A stretch of DNA of 64,000 bases from Rhynchopus sp. YZ270_cl-10 (GCA_964035575.1 OZ037840.1:62001-126000), one strand, 5' to 3'; shown: positions 34,471 to 44,301, numbered from the stretch's first letter. The notes: generated by a model not told the origin, from the sequence alone. Program-made: numbers and translations.

Positions 34471-34594
34471 CAGAAGAGGGAAGAAAGGACACACACCCTG
34501 CCGTGGTAGCCGTTGCCTCACAACAGTGCGGGTTGATTGTGTCGGGACTATATGGGACGATTCGTAAAGGGGGGTACACAAAAAGGTTAACCTC

Positions 34595-34690
34595 CCCTTT
34601 ACATACCTAGAAAGCGAATACATATTCACCCTATATTCGGATCCGAATATAGGGCGAATACGAAATTCGCCTTCCAGGTATGCCTTTACG
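34595..34690. mobile_element. Foldback element, about 95 bp
   Basis: Palindrome centred on CGGATCCG (34638-34645): CCTATATTCGGATCCGAATA then TAGGG, with outer CTTTACATACCTAGAA / TTCCAGGTATGCCTTTACG. No clear target duplication. Confidence 0.55.
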
Positions 34691-34982
34691 AACCGTGCCG
34701 TACTTGTACAACTGCCCAAAAAAAAAAAAAAGAGAGAAAAAAGTTTTGGGAAGGCCTCAAAATAGGCTACACTGGTCCCAGTAGATATTTGATAATATCC
34801 AAATAGTTGCTCAGGTTACCTTTCAGGGGGGTGGTTTATGGACCGTTTGATTTGCCTGATACAGAGGGTGTGCTGCCACGTACTCAATGCACCCCAGGTT
34901 CCTATACCTGGTTGGTTGGTTGTATTGTGTTAATTTCCCTATAATATTTTCACTATACACAATACAGCTGTATTGTGTATTA

Positions 34983-35183
34983 CAGTAAGACTACAAAACA
35001 TCGGGTGGGTGGGTGGAATAAAAAAAACCCCCCCCTCTCTGAGTTTTGAAATCCCAAAAACCCACCTTAGTTTCATACATTGTTTGGAGTAGTGTAGTTG
35101 CCTCGGTTTGTGTTGCCACAGTTTGCGCAATCTCCACTGTGTTAGTTTTTTTTTTACCCCTCCGGTGTTTTGTTGATTTACTG
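34983..35183. mobile_element. Tc1/mariner-like MITE, 201 bp
   Basis: TA-CAGTAAGACTACAAAACATC ... TGTTTTGTTGATTTACTG-TA, flanking TA at 34981-34982 and 35184-35185. Same family as 3384-3525. Its middle contains a copy of another repeat (35080-35150) also seen near 11600 and 50270, so it has taken an internal insertion. Confidence 0.75.
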
Positions 35184-35576
35184 TATGTAATTATGAGGAA
35201 TTATCACAATACAACCAACTAATCATACCCACACCCACCCCGGAATTCCCAGTAAACTAAAAAAAGGGGGAAAAGAAAAAGAAAAACTCGCCGCAAAAAA
35301 AAAAAAGGAACCCCTAGAAAAACCCGAAAGTATCTGTGTCATCAAATTATGAGAAAAATAAAAAAGGTGAAAATTTGATGTGCAAAAAAAAAAAACGCCC
35401 TCTGGGGACGCAAAGGCACTAAAAATGGAGGGGTTTTTTTTTATATGAAGCTCTTTGAAAGGAAGAGGCGATACGCTTTACAGATGAACACACAAAAACA
35501 GATTCAAAAATAAAAGGGGTGTGTTTGGGAGAGGGCGGGGGGGGCAGAAGGAAGGGAGAAAAGAAGTGAAAAGTTG

Positions 35577-35610
35577 TAAGACGAAATGTGCCTCTCGTGC
35601 ACACACATCA
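35577..35610 (-). repeat. Dispersed hairpin motif (type b)
   Basis: atgtgcctctcgtgcacaca; in gene sense followed by a C/T tract of about 60 nt. Confidence 0.6.
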
Positions 35611-35720
35611 AAGAATTGTTTCATATACATTCTTTTTCTAATGAAAAGAAGGTACAGAGGGTGCTAAAGAAGTACCAAAGAAAAAATATCCCCCCCTTCC
35701 CTCCCTAACTGCTTATTTTT

Positions 35721-36719
35721 TCATGCTGACGCCGCTGCAGCAGCTGCGGCAGCGCTAATGCTCCGCTCGTATTCTCTGGGGTGTATTTGTCCCTTTTGCA
35801 GCCTTGGGCCCATCATGGTATCTCCCACGAACCCTTGCGCGCTCCTATGGTGGATGCCCTGTGTAGTGCGTTAGGGGGTTTTTGTGAATAGGATTTTTTT
35901 TTTGTGATTTTTTTTGTGAATATTGTTGTTGCGGGCACCCGGATCTCCCCATGGTGAACAGCCATTATCCATAGTGCCAAGGAGGGGGGTTAGGGAGCGG
36001 CATTTTGTTTTGGTGTGGCTGACGACCCCAAAAATAGCACAAAATAGCACCTCCCTTCAGCCCGCACCAAAAAATTCAGATGCCCCAGAATAGCAGAAAA
36101 TAGCCCAACAATAGCACCCCCTTCAGCCACATCATTTTTATAAAGTTTTTTTTTTTTTTTTTTGTCTTTTTGCTTCGTGCTCTTGTTTGTTAGGCAGTAG
36201 CGCCTGGGGTCGCAAATTAAAGCAGTTTTCATGTACAATACCTTGTCTGAGTTGGGCCCTTTGTGGTTGATGTGTGGCATGGACAAGCCCGTAACAAACA
36301 TGCCCGCAAGGATGCAGCCTCTGAACCATCGTGGTGTCGTCAGCAGAGTAAACCTGCGAAAAAGAAAAAATGGAGGGTGAAAAGAAGTGGTAAACAAAAA
36401 AACTGTAGTTGTTGATGCAGGCACCCCCGACTGAGAGAGAGGAAAAACGGTTGGTTCTCTCTATAAAAAGGCATTTTGGTTTGATAAGTACAAAATATAA
36501 GGGCATTCAAGATTGTTTTAAACTTTGCTGAGCACCCAGACTCAAATGCAAAAAGGTGTCATACTTGTTGATGTCCAGCTGCAGCGGTTTGTTGATGAGC
36601 TTCTCCAGACTCGAGGCCTTGTCCGTCTTCATCCACGACCGCTCGGACTTGACAGTGAGACCCTTCTTCATCCCGTTCGCTTCCCCCGCAAGGGTCTGCT
36701 TGTCGTAAATCCCACTCAT
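35721..36719 (-). CDS. Small single-pass membrane protein, three exons (134 aa)
   Basis: I infer exons 36719..36565, 36353..36242 and 35858..35721 (155, 112 and 138 nt). Donors GTATGA and GTATTG, acceptors tttcgcag and ctacacag, and the phases (2, then 0) agree across both joins, which is the main support. The protein starts MSGIYDKQTLAGEANGMKKG, has a Lys-rich N-terminal half, a candidate membrane helix near residues 59-72 (RGCILAGMFVTGLSM), then GIHHRSAQGFVGDTMMGPRL and an Ala-rich end (AAAAAAAASA). I do not recognise the family. Size and layout would suit a small organelle-membrane subunit, but that is a guess. The first intron ends with dispersed repeat R3 and the second contains a short palindromic MITE. 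Confidence 0.55.
36008..36128. mobile_element. Palindromic MITE inside an intron
   Basis: TTGGTGTGGCTGACGACCCC ... CCCCCTTCAGCCACATCA with internal AATAGCAC repeats. Related to the short elements at 52090-52143 and 52270-52327. Sits in the second intron of the 35721-36719 gene. Confidence 0.5.
36402..36440 (-). repeat. Dispersed repeat R3 at an intron 3' end
   Basis: Gene-sense core GGGGTGCCTGCATCAACAAC then TACAG, followed directly by the polypyrimidine tract and acceptor of the 36354-36564 intron. Other copies at 2047-2085, 2729-2775 and 46386-46412, all in the same orientation and each followed by a C/T tract. Confidence 0.65.
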
Positions 36720-37176
36720 TGTGAGCTTCTCTTTGTGTGGTTCCTGTACGCAAGAAGGTGATGCCGGGTGGGGCAGGGGAGGGGAAAGTGTTATGTGAGA
36801 TACCAGGTGAATATATCAGGGCTTTTTCCACTCTATACCAAACAGGGTATTTAGTTACCGTAAAAATGGTTTGCTTGCTGTTTCGACTGTGAGTGAATTT
36901 GTGGTGGACAACTGTGGCAAGTAAGGGTGGGAGGGTGTCTTCTTTGTCCCGTGCAGAACGTGCTAGAAAAAGAAAGAAAAAAAAAGAAAAAAAAAATCCC
37001 AATGAACTATCACCAGAGGGTGCAAAAAGCTCCTTGATATAAAGGGCTCGAAAAAAAGGGGGTTTTGTAAGATGAACCTATGCTTAGTGCGCTTAGTCAC
37101 CTTAAAAAAAGAAAAAGAAAAAAAAAAAAAAACAATTTCATAAAAATAAAAAGAAAAAAGAAAAAAAAGAAAAACT

Positions 37177-37206
37177 TGAAAGATGAATGTGCCTCTCGTG
37201 CACACA
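37177..37206 (-). repeat. Dispersed hairpin motif (type b)
   Basis: aatgtgcctctcgtgcacac; plus-strand flank upstream is almost pure A/G for about 60 nt, i.e. C/T in gene sense. Confidence 0.6.
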
Positions 37207-37321
37207 TTAAAAAGAAAATCCTGAAACAGAAAATATGCCTTTCACGTGATATGCGAAAGACAAAAAAAAAAAAAATAGTAACTCTGATAGGTGAAAGGGA
37301 AAAAAAAAGGGGGTTTTTTTT

Positions 37322-37410
37322 CGTTGATTGCACAATTACCCTGTTGGAGGGGGGGTGATTGGCGACCGTATCGGAGGAACTATTTATCATTTCGGTTACG
37401 CTTTTGCAGG
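37322..37410. repeat. Dispersed repeat R6
   Basis: GATTGCACAATTACCCTGTT, GGTGATTGGCGACCGTATCG, GAGGAACTATT, GCTTTTGCAGG. Other copies at 38590-38672 (diverged) and 39653-39749. Confidence 0.65.
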
Positions 37411-37857
37411 ACAAAAAAAAAAGTCAAAATTCATATGTAAAAAAAAAAAAAATCAAAATATTCAAAAAGAGGAAGTAAAAACAAGAGCGGTGTACATAAC
37501 GAAAATAGTTTTTTGTTTGTTTGTTTTTTTTTGTTTTTTTGAGAACTTGGTTTGTATTAGTGTAGACACCCCGAAGATGCACTCCACTATACCTGTATAT
37601 ACTTTTTTATTTTTCCTTTTCCTTTTGTATTTTGTTTCATTTGTGTAAAAGAGCGGCACTTGATCTAAGAGCAGTTGTGTGTGGACATGCTAGTGGTTTT
37701 CATTTCATTTTTTTTTCTTTTTCCTTTTTTTTTTGTTGTTTTTTTCCCTTCTTTTTTTTCTCTTTTGTTGAGAGAGCAGCGCAAAACAACCCACATCATG
37801 TAACACACACACCCACCCCCACGGAACCCTCTACAGGGCTCCGTCAACAAGGCCCCT

Positions 37858-38439
37858 CTACTCATTGTGGTTGTGTCTGGGCATCTCACCGACGCTGATG
37901 CTCTCACTGTTCGTGCCCATCTTCTGCCCAAGGTTCCTGGGTGTGAGACCAGGGCCGCTACCTTCGTGCATGCCGGTGCGGCCACGCATGTCCGGGAGGC
38001 CAAAGGTGGTGCGCCCGTCACCTCCGTACTGCGTGCCGAGGATGGAGAAGAGTGCTTGGTTATCGCTGATGGGGAGCAGCTGCCCGTCGCAGAAGGCCCA
38101 GCCACGTGGTGCGAAGTTGCCTGCAAACATCATGATGTTTCCAATGAGCGGCTCGAACAGTGCCTCTGCGTCGCGTCCGCTCCTGCTTGGGAAGAGCCCA
38201 ATCAGCGCAATGATGTAGTTCATGCCCAGGTACGGCTGCATGTTGTTGTGACTCACACCCGAGCCCACATTCACCGACGTGCCTGTCGCACCTGCATCAC
38301 CAGGTGGGCCGTCTGGGCCTGGTGCACCGCCGGCACACTCACAAGGACAGATGGGAAGGTACGGCCCTGCAGGCTTGGGGCACGGGTCTGCGACCGCAGT
38401 CGCTGCCACAAGGAGCATCGAGAGGCAGTGCATTGTCAC
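37858..38439 (-). CDS. Secreted collagen-like / tail-collar protein, paralogue 1 (193 aa)
   Basis: Signal peptide (residues 1-17, ending TAVADP), a short Cys-rich segment (CPCECAGG), a collagen-like Gly-x-y stretch (38-54, GAPGPDGPPGDAGATGT), then HNNMQPYLGMNYIIALIGLF (64-83) ending PSR, then the phage tail-collar core (95-193): GNIMMFAGNFAPRGWAFCDG, LLPIS, YGGDGRTTFGLPDMRGR, stopping at MPRHNHNE. The core is typical of bacterial and phage microcystin-dependent (MdpB-like) proteins. In those, HNNMQPYL...GIFPSR is the C-terminus and MPxHNH lies in the middle, so this protein looks circularly permuted. No intron is visible. A 667-bp block is duplicated at 44299-44966. It acts outside the cell, perhaps as an adhesive or host/prey-binding fibre (inference). 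Bacterial ancestry of the domain is likely. Confidence 0.88.
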   Translation of the reverse strand: MTMHCLSMLLVAATAVADPCPKPAGPYLPICPCECAGGAPGPDGPPGDAGATGTSVNVGSGVSHNNMQPYLGMNYIIALIGLFPSRSGRDAEALFEPLIGNIMMFAGNFAPRGWAFCDGQLLPISDNQALFSILGTQYGGDGRTTFGLPDMRGRTGMHEGSGPGLTPRNLGQKMGTNSESISVGEMPRHNHNE

Positions 38440-38701
38440 GCAGGGGATGTGTGTTTGTGTAATGCTGTGTGGTGTGGTGTCAAATGTGGCCTAGACCTTG
38501 CTGGACGAGAGCGTTCTGAATGCAGAGAGGGAAAATACCCGCAATTTAAAGAAAATAGTAGGATCGGGTAGGTAAGCAAAGCTGCTTCGTTAATTGCACA
38601 AATCCTCCTGAAGGATGATTTAGCGATCGTACCCCCGGTAATACTATTTCTCCTTTAAGGCAAGCTTCGTAGGAATAAAAAACAAAAAACAAAAAATACA
38701 C

Positions 38702-39202
38702 CCCCGCAGACTGCAGACTAAGAAATCATTTAATTAATTACAATACCCACCCGGTTTTTTTTGAAAATGGGCCCCACGTATAAGCAACCGGGCTCATATT
38801 TCTCAAAATTTAAGTGGTCAAAAAATTGTCCAATTTTCGAGATTGACCCCACCACTGCACGGGCGGAGCCCAAAAATGCAAATAAGGACCCTTTTCCACA
38901 ACCTTCCTTCACCCCCCCGGTAGGGTAACCGAAGGTGAAGTCAATATTACAAACCCGGATTTTGAGGAAATTTTTGGCCGAAAATGGGCCCCAGCTATTA
39001 GTGACCGGGCTCATATTGTCCAAAATTTAAGTCATTAAAATTGTGTCCATTTCTTCAGATTGACCCCACCACTGACTGGGATCGGCCCAAAAATGCAAAT
39101 AACGGCGTTTTCGCCTGCATTGTTCGTTACGAAACCCCGTGCAGACTAGCATTTAATTAATTAATTACCAGACCCCCAATCCTTAGTCTGCAGACTGCAC
39201 CC
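38702..39202. mobile_element. Element with 16-bp inverted ends and two internal 190-bp repeats
   Basis: CAGACTGCAGACTAAG near 38709 and its complement CTTAGTCTGCAGACTG near 39184. Inside are two diverged tandem units sharing AAAATGGGCCCCA, ACCGGGCTCATATT, TTGACCCCACCACTG and CCCAAAAATGCAAATAA. ATTTAATTAATTA lies inside both ends. No ORF. Family unknown. Confidence 0.55.
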
Positions 39203-39652
39203 CCGTCCTGTTTTTTTTTCTCTCTCTTCTGCAAGGGTGTACACCTGTCGAGGGCTGTCCTCGCTGTCAAGAAATATGCTCGAGGTGCAAGCCTTATGCC
39301 GGTGCTTTGTTTGTTTGTTTGCTTGATAATCACACACCTTGAGTCTATGCTGGCAGGTAAACGTGTTTGTTATATTATCTTTTTTTTTTTTTGATTTGAA
39401 AAATAAGAAGCAAAAATGGAAAACGAATTTTCCCGTTTACTTGCCATCAGGTTCTCTCGGTAGTGTTTTTTGTTTTTTTTTTTGTTTTTGTTTTTGTGCG
39501 GAAAAATGCCCACTGGGGGGGAGAAAAAAAAACGGGATGGGATGAGCTCCTGCATGCAGGGCTCCCTAAAAAGAAAGGGAGGGTATTTCAAAGATGGTAC
39601 CCACACACCTTTTAAAAGCAGTAGCCTGATGGGGTAAAAGGAAAAAAGGTTT

Positions 39653-39749
39653 TTTCGTTGATTGCTCAATTACCCCTGTTGGAGGGGGGTGTGATTGGCA
39701 ACCGTATCGGAGGAACTATTCCTCCTTTTAGCTACGCTTTTGCAGGTAC
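39653..39749. repeat. Dispersed repeat R6
   Basis: Close copy of 37322-37410. Confidence 0.65.
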
Positions 39750-39854
39750 AAAAAAAGAAAAAAAAAGGAGGGGGAAAAGAACTTAGTGGATTTTTTTCCC
39801 CGGAGGGAAAAGTGCACTGCTGAATCTTCGGGAACGAAGAAAAAAAAATGTTTT

Positions 39855-39885
39855 ATAAGATGAACCTAAGCCTCTCGTTGCTTAG
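39855..39885 (-). repeat. Dispersed hairpin motif, CTCTCGT loop (type a)
   Basis: ctaagcctctcgttgcttag, identical in its 20-nt core to 1045-1080. Confidence 0.6.
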
Positions 39886-40429
39886 GAAAATATGCATCGT
39901 GTATCATGCATACAGATCATCTGAAAAAGGGAAGAACAGGAAAAAAGGAAAAAAAAGGAAAAATAGAAAAAAATGGGGGAAATGAATATAAAAGGAAAAT
40001 AGTGAGCGCTTGAAAAGTGTTTTGTGTATGGTAGATAGCATGATGCCTCTGACAGGCAAAAGGTACCAGGGGGGAAAAAAATGGGGGAGACAAAAAAATC
40101 ATTGGAAGATGAAAGCCTGAAAGCCTCACAACAACAACAAAAAAAATAAAAAAAAAAAAATCACAAAAATATGGGGGAGGGGACTTTGTGTGTATCTTTT
40201 TCTTTTCTTGCATTTTTTTTTTTTCTGCCAAAAAGACCAAACAGAGGGTTCTTGTACAAAAAAAAAATAAAATAAAAATAGAGTATTGTGTAATAAACAG
40301 CGAGATTTTTTGTCATATTTTTTTTGTCATATTTTTTTTTTCCCTTTTTTTTCCCCCATTTTTTTTTTTTTTTTTCGAAAAAGTATCAACAAGAACCAAA
40401 ATCACTTCTGTAGAAGGTTAGTCAATCTC

Positions 40430-41011
40430 TTATTCGTTGTGGTTGTGCACAGGCATCTCGGCTTGGGTGAGGGTGTGTGTCTCTGTCCCCGACTTCTCTC
40501 CGTTACGCCTGGAGGAAAGTCCTGGTCCGGTAGCGGAGTGCATCACGGTGCGGCCACGCATGTCCGGGAGGCCAAAGGTGGTGCGCCCGTCACCTCCGTA
40601 CTGCGTGCCGAGGATGGAGAAGAGTGCGGTGTTCTGGCTGATGGGGAGCAGCTGCCCGTCGCAGAAGGCCCAGCCACGTGGTGCGAAGTTGCCTGCAAAC
40701 ATTATGATGTTTCCGAGGAGGGGCTCCATGGTGACCTCTGCGTCACGCCCACTCCTGCTTGGGAAGACACCGGTCAGCGCGATGATGTAGTTAATCACGG
40801 ACACAGGCTGCATGTTGTTATGCGGTTGGTTGTTTCCAGCGAGTGTAGCAGACCCGCCTGCACCTTGTGGTCCGGCAGGACCAGGTGTTCCCGCAATACC
40901 GTCTGTGCAGTCGCAAGCGCACGTCGGCAGGTTCAGTGACGTAGGAGTATGGCACATCGGTCCAGCAGATGCAACACCCATCAGGGCAAACGCGGCGCAG
41001 AATTTCATCAT
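40430..41011 (-). CDS. Secreted collagen-like / tail-collar protein, paralogue 3 (193 aa)
   Basis: The start chosen is the ATG at 41011 (MMKFCAAFALMGVASAGPMC, a good signal peptide), which gives exactly 193 residues like its two paralogues. An in-frame ATG at 41137 would bury the signal peptide. Same order as the paralogues: Cys patch (CACDCTDG), collagen-like GIAGTPGPAGPQGAGG, the moved segment HNNMQPVSVINYIIALTGVF then PSR, then the tail-collar core (GNIIMFAGNFAPRGWAFCDG ... MPVHNHNE). The N-terminal half differs strongly from paralogues 1 and 2, but the middle of the core (plus-strand 40551-40713) is almost identical to them at DNA level, including silent sites, pointing to gene conversion. 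Extracellular function inferred. Confidence 0.87.
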   Translation of the reverse strand: MMKFCAAFALMGVASAGPMCHTPTSLNLPTCACDCTDGIAGTPGPAGPQGAGGSATLAGNNQPHNNMQPVSVINYIIALTGVFPSRSGRDAEVTMEPLLGNIIMFAGNFAPRGWAFCDGQLLPISQNTALFSILGTQYGGDGRTTFGLPDMRGRTVMHSATGPGLSSRRNGEKSGTETHTLTQAEMPVHNHNE

Positions 41012-41365
41012 TTTTGGGGTGTGTGTGTTTTTTGTGTAAATTTTTTGTATATCTAAGGGACGGCTTGAAATGTGGATGAAATCAAAAGAAAAAAAAAAGG
41101 GGGTTTGATGCGAACTAGACACTCCCGTTCGCTTCACCCAACTCTTAGTGCACGATAGTCGCGCAAGATAGCAAAAGGGGAGATCACAACATCTCTCTCT
41201 CTCTCTCCCTTAACATCCCATTCTGTACCGACAGTTATACTTTTTTTAAAACCAAATACTCGATCCTCTTTCACCTTTGTGACGCCTTCAATATCCTTTT
41301 AGCACACAACTTCAAACTGGTCGGTAATGGCCCCCCTTTTCAACTTTTTGGAATAATAAAAGGCA
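41012..41365. promoter_or_regulatory. 5' flank of tail-collar paralogue 3
   Basis: Upstream region of the 40430-41011 gene, ending at the TTAA of piggyBac-like element 2. Contains a CT dinucleotide run (41190-41208). No specific promoter motif can be named. Confidence 0.3.
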
Positions 41366-42737
41366 TTAACCCTTTAGACCCCAAGCCGTTTTTTCGACCC
41401 ACTTTTGAGTTTTGATTTTTTGGGCTCTCCAACCGGTAAAGGGACCCCCGATGCAAATTTTTGATCGTACCTGGCCGCAATTGAAAGATTTTGAACACAG
41501 CTTCCAATTCCATTTTTTTAAGTTTTTTTTTGAAAAAAAATATTCCCCTCAAAATGAGGTAAGCATAAAATCCGCCTTTCGGTTTTTTACTCGTCCAGCA
41601 GAGCGAGGGAATACCCGTAAATTATTGCTGTCCGAAAATGGCGTTATTTGAAAGATTCGCCACAAAATCTTTTCAAAGAAAAAAAAATCGAGCAAAAAGT
41701 CCTAGTAGAACCCAACTTAGATGAGTGTAGCTCTGTTAGCAGCATGTCTAAAAATCGATTTCCCTAACGATTTACACTGAAACACCACTACACAACGAAA
41801 AAAGGCGATTTTTTCACGTTTTTTGGCATCTACAGGCCCGAAACACCCCCAGAATGGGTCAGAACGACCCTGTGAGCCGAAAATTCACAAAAAAATCACC
41901 CTAAAATACGAAAAAATAGTGAAAACCCGGCTTCTAGTGTGTTTTGGGTGGGAATAAGGCAAAGGGTAGTCAGAAAAACAGTGATTTTGGTGGCAGTCCT
42001 CACGAACTTCCAAAGTGCACTCAGATGCACAAAAGTTTTCGATTCTTGCTTCTTTTGACAGATTTGACATCAAATCTTTCCAAATATGTAAAAATCTTTT
42101 CACGAAAATGAGTAGAACCCTACTTATCAACCCTACTAGCCTTACGACCTTAGCAACGTACACCCCGTGATTTTGGTGGTAAAATCTCACCAAAATCCGA
42201 GGAAATCACAGATGCATAAAAGTTTTCGATTTTTGCGTATTTTGAAAGATGTGAACGAAATCTTTCCACACAAAAAAAGTGTTTTCACGAAAACGAGTAG
42301 AAAATTTTTGATCACATGGAGACTCTGAAAAGTGACCCTTTTTTCGTACTTTTCCATGCTCCCCGGCATCCAAGGAAAACCCAGATGCATAAAAGTGTTC
42401 TTAGATGGCGTATTTTGAAAGATCGGTGAAAAATCTTTCAAAATATAAAAAAATGTTTTTCTGAAACTGAGTAGAACCCCAGTAATAGCCTAGTGGTATT
42501 AGGAGGGTTATTTCAGGGGGTGTTGGTCAAAAAACATGATTTTCCGTGGCAGCTTTCCCCCCAGCATCCAAAAAAATATTAGATGCACAAAACTTTTCGA
42601 TTCTTGCTTCTTTTGAAAGATCGGCGCAAAATCTTTCAAAATATAAAAAATGTTTTTCCCATTTTGAGTAGAATATTCCTAATTGTATGGCGCCATTCTG
42701 CTACCCATATATGGGTATCTGGGGTCTAAAGGGTTAA
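41366..42737. mobile_element. piggyBac-like non-autonomous element 2 (1.36 kb)
   Basis: Body 41370-42733 with perfect ends CCCTTTAGACCCCA and TGGGGTCTAAAGGG, flanked by TTAA at 41366-41369 and 42734-42737. Subterminal TTTTTGATCGTACCTGGCCG is shared (inverted) with element 1. The middle contains about four copies of a GAAAGAT..G...AAATCTTTC module with GAGTAGAA strings. No transposase. Confidence 0.78.
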
Positions 42738-42902
42738 AGACATATTAAAAAGACGAGGGGACCCTTCGGGAGGGGGTTGGTGTTTTTTTCTGTGTTGTAC
42801 TTTTTTTTTTTACCTACAATACAAGAACGTGCCTAGTATCCAAGGTGTCTTTTGTCTTGCCTCTCCAGCATGAACGGGGAAGTTGAAAAAAAGAAGAAGA
42901 TG

Positions 42903-42939
42903 GGGTGATCTTAAGCCTCTCTGGGTTTAGTCACCCTCG
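42903..42939 (-). repeat. Dispersed hairpin motif (type a variant)
   Basis: ttaagcctctctgggtttag: stem kept with G-U pairs, loop changed. Confidence 0.5.
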
Positions 42940-42963
42940 AATGTGATGATGTGGAATTGAAAA

Positions 42964-43112
42964 TACCCGGAATCGTAAAAATTATCGACCGTAAAAAAAA
43001 AAAAGATCGAACTTCCAGAAAAATCCAGAAAAAGGTCGAACATTGTTACGGTCGAACATATTTGCGGCCGAACATTAGTACGGTCGATAATTTTTTTTTA
43101 CGATTACGGTAA
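42964..43112. mobile_element. Foldback element, about 149 bp
   Basis: AATCGTAAAAATTATCGACC then GTA at the left, and its inverted match TACGGTCGATAATTTTTTTT then ACGATT at the right. Internal GTCGAACAT repeats. Confidence 0.6.
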
Positions 43113-43182
43113 GGTGGACACACTCTATGAAACGTACCCACCTCTTTTCTCAATCAAAAAAAAAAAGAAAAGAAAGATTGAA

Positions 43183-43214
43183 GATGAAAATGTGTCTCTT
43201 GTGCACATACACAT
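43183..43214 (-). repeat. Dispersed hairpin motif (type b)
   Basis: atgtgtctcttgtgcacata with GTG..CAC stem kept; C/T tract follows in gene sense. Confidence 0.55.
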
Positions 43215-43633
43215 CTAAAAAAAGAAAAGGAAAATAAAATATAAATAGGAAAAAAAAAAACGCAACAGATTCTGAATAATGGGGAAGGATGGTTTGTTGT
43301 CGACAAATCTCTTGCTCCAAAAAAAGCGGAACAAAGTTCTGTACTCAATTTTTTTTTTTTTTGTTTGTTTTTTTTTTTTTTGTTTGCTTCGCGTAAAGAT
43401 AGCCTTATTGTATGGTGTTCTGATGGATTTCTGCCGTATTATTCCGTTTGATTTCCATCTAGATAACAACCCAGCTATTTTTACCATAACTTTTTTTATT
43501 TTTTTCTTTTTTTTTTTGAATGACAGAGCTGCGACTCTATATCGAAGGTGTTGTCTCGGGTGGTGGGGTAGTGGGAGAGAGCTCCCTGATTCGAAGGGCT
43601 CAAAGGAAGGGGAAAGGAGAAGAGAAAAGAAAA

Positions 43634-43752
43634 GTTGACTTGAAAAACAAAAACAAAAAAATGCCCTCTCGTGAACAGTGTACCTTAGAACGTGACCCGT
43701 ACCCCCAACCATGTAGTCCATTTTTCGCTATCCATTTTGTGGTTTACATCTG
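43634..43752 (-). repeat. Dispersed repeat R1
   Basis: Near full length with an A-rich insertion (ACAAAAACAAAAAAATG) in the first third. In gene sense it is followed by a 35-nt pure C/T tract and then GAG. Confidence 0.65.
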
Positions 43753-43814
43753 AGAAAAACTAGAGACGAATATGACTCAAAAAAATATGGCTTTGAAAAA
43801 TGCCATATTTTTTT

Positions 43815-44130
43815 TTCCTGGCACCTCGCACCACGTCCTGGGCTGGACGTTAAATTGCATCCGGGGGCCCTTTTGTGGCACTCCTCCTGAAACTCTATGA
43901 AGCCAGTGAAGCCAAGGAGGCCCCCCTAGGAAACTAGGGAACGGATTGGAAGAGACCTCGCCGGTAGCCGGGAACCCTCCCTGGGCTAGTACAATGATGA
44001 AACTTCAATCTTAAGTCCACACCCATGTGGCGGCCGCTTTGGCATGCGTCTGTAAGGACAGCCTTGACTGATACTTTCTGTATTAGCACACGATTGCCTC
44101 CCTGAAGGCTACGTAGCTACCTGAGTACAA
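43815..44130. other. Balanced-composition island with strong RNA-folding potential
   Basis: Sequence free of homopolymer runs, unlike its surroundings. Plus strand: a GGGGGCC...GGCCCCC long stem (about 43864-43926) is followed at once by CCTAGGAAACTAGG, a hairpin closed by a GAAA tetraloop, then further GC-rich short stems (CCGGTAGCCGGG, GGGAACCCTCCC). No ORF. It could be the structured 5' part of a non-LTR retrotransposon, a ribozyme-like motif or a non-coding RNA gene. I cannot assign it. Confidence 0.4.
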
Positions 44131-44301
44131 AAAAATGTCTGGTGGGGATGAGGTGGTTTGTGAAGATAGTCTCAGAGGGGTTGTGACCTCCGTTCGAGAG
44201 AGAGAGAGCATGGACGTGTGTAAGAAAGAATCATGACTGCGCAAAAATATAGTGTAAAAAAGGGGGGGTTGGAAAAAAAAAAAAAAGATTGAAATTTTTC
44301 T

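Larger units (their letters stand above)
34093..35720. other. Intergenic, two small mobile elements
   Basis: Contains repeat R7 (34412-34470), a foldback element (34595-34690), a mariner MITE (34983-35183) and a hairpin repeat (35577-35610), plus long T, A and C runs. No gene seen. Confidence 0.5.
36720..37857. other. Intergenic, repeat-rich
   Basis: Hairpin repeats (37068-37106 and 37177-37206), R6 (37322-37410) and R4 (37548-37593), embedded in A/T-run DNA. No gene. Confidence 0.5.
38440..40429. other. Intergenic with one tandem-repeat foldback element
   Basis: Contains the element at 38702-39202, R6 copies (38590-38672, 39653-39749) and a hairpin repeat (39855-39885). Otherwise A/T-run-rich. 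Confidence 0.5.
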
